A stretch of DNA of 64,000 bases from positions 1,537,982 to 1,601,981 of the forward strand of contig NZ_AP018553.1 of assembly GCF_003967175.1 (NCBI RefSeq), in the 5' to 3' direction. This document shows, piece after piece, positions 63,254 through 64,000 of the stretch (positions within the stretch are counted from its first letter, which is position 1; each line of letters begins with the position of its first letter). A program made the translations under genes and the position numbers. The notes below the pieces were generated by a model. The model saw nothing but the letters and a program-made list of their open reading frames with translations, was not told where the DNA came from and ran no database searches. This DNA is from Sulfodiicoccus acidiphilus. Lineage in GTDB: Archaea; Thermoproteota; Thermoprotei_A; Sulfolobales; Sulfolobaceae.

Positions 63254-64000
63254 GTGATTCGCGCGGAAAACGTTTGGAAGTCCTTCAAAGGGAAAGTGGT
63301 CAACGAGGGCGTTTCCTTCGAGGTATACGAGGGAGAGATAGTTGCCTTTCTCGGCCCGAACGGGGGAGGGAAGACGACCCTAATGAGGCAGGTGTACGGC
63401 GAGCTGAGGAGCGATAGGGGCGAAATATCCGTAGACGGACTCTCCCCCTACCACGCCTTGGAGTTCGTGGGGGTTGTTCCTCAGGACGTCCGCCCAATCG
63501 ATGGTCTGAAGGCCTCAGAACACGTCTACGTAAACGCACTCATTAGGGGATTCCTCGAGATAGGGCCTGGGCCAGGGCAAGGGAGCTGATCAGGAAACTC
63601 GACGTTGAAGACAAGGCGGTGGACAAACTCTCCGTGGGGAACAAGAGGAAGGTATTGATCGCGTCGGCCCTGGTTAACGATCCGAGGTACCTCGTCCTGG
63701 ACGAACCAACAACTGGACTAGACCCTAAGTCGAGGAGGGAACTGTGGGACCTGTTGATAGGCCTCAAGGAGAAGGGGAGGGGAATACTCTTAACCACACA
63801 CTACCTGGAGGAGGCCGAGTACCTAGCGGACAGAATATACTTCCTCAATCGGAAAGTATTGCTGAGCGGGAAGACGTGGGAGCTCAGGAGCAAGCTCTCC
63901 CTCAAGTACGAGGTTGTCAACATAAGGACGGGGGAGAGGTACAAAGTCGAACGGAGCGAACTACCTCAGTTCCTCTACAGGTGCGACTTCGACTACGAGG
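63254..64000 (+). pseudogene. ABC transporter ATPase, one frameshift, 3' end cut by window
   Basis: ATPase of the drug/Na-export (CcmA-like) type. The N-terminus has Walker A GPNGGGKTT at about residues 34-42 and VGVVPQDVRPIDGL as Q-loop. The frame then stops at 63589, but the next frame continues with [23 protein letters not shown] as signature, [12 protein letters not shown] as Walker B and [11 protein letters not shown]. One extra G in the G3 run at 63563-63565 (or at 63569-63571) joins them. The gene runs past the right edge. The neighbouring HTH regulator could control it; a permease would be expected downstream. Confidence 0.85.

Overview
The window looks like chromosome of a thermoacidophilic crenarchaeon, most likely a GC-richer member of the Sulfolobales. 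The basis is close family resemblance, recalled rather than searched, to Sulfolobus sugar-catabolism proteins (glucose-binding GlcS, 2-keto-3-deoxyarabinonate dehydratase, LacS, MalA, XylS, GalS, GH38 alpha-mannosidase). AGG dominates as arginine codon, GTG and TTG starts are frequent, and archaeal TATA boxes sit 25-28 bases before many start codons, as expected for leaderless mRNAs. Apart from the acyl-CoA genes at the left edge and an ABC exporter plus regulator at the right edge, nearly every gene concerns capture, hydrolysis or catabolism of sugars.

Layout. 1-2.6 kb: acyl-CoA synthetase (cut by the window edge) and a thiolase-like protein lacking the catalytic cysteine. 2.7-9 kb: an oxidative pentose module (semialdehyde dehydrogenase, KdaD, SDR, enolase-superfamily dehydratase) with an orphan GlcS-type binding protein. 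9.4-12.8 kb: a clan GH-A glycosidase, a Gfo/Idh/MocA oxidoreductase and a vapBC pair. 13.7-28.9 kb: two paralogous Opp-type sugar ABC transporters, each with a binding protein, one double ATPase and two permeases, followed by GH3 and GH36 glycosidases. 30.9-39.9 kb: two divergent gene sets (GH-like protein, uronate-isomerase-like protein, epimerase, TIM-barrel isomerase and MocA leftward; aldolase, PfkB kinase and MocA rightward) separated by a perfect 19-bp palindrome. 39.9-48.7 kb: GH38, GH31, GH2 and GH1 enzymes. 48.8-51.1 kb: two convergent MFS transporters. 51.3-60.6 kb: MocA/TIM-barrel genes, three aldo/keto reductases, a GH31 alpha-xylosidase and an M19-type dipeptidase-like gene. 61-64 kb: an HTH regulator fused to a repetitive beta domain, a decayed IS200/IS605-type element and an ABC ATPase running off the end.

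How it fits together: the binding proteins and permeases import oligosaccharides, intracellular glycosidases cut alpha- and beta-linked glucose, galactose, xylose, mannose and probably glucuronic acid, and the monosaccharides enter oxidative (dehydratase to 2-oxoglutarate) or isomerase/kinase/aldolase routes.

The strongest anomaly: seven otherwise well-conserved genes are broken by eleven frameshifts, and every one is repaired by adding exactly one G (or C on the other strand) in or next to a G/C run. The simplest reading is systematic homopolymer under-calling in the assembly; genuine run contraction or -1 recoding cannot be excluded from sequence alone. Affected genes are given below as single spans.
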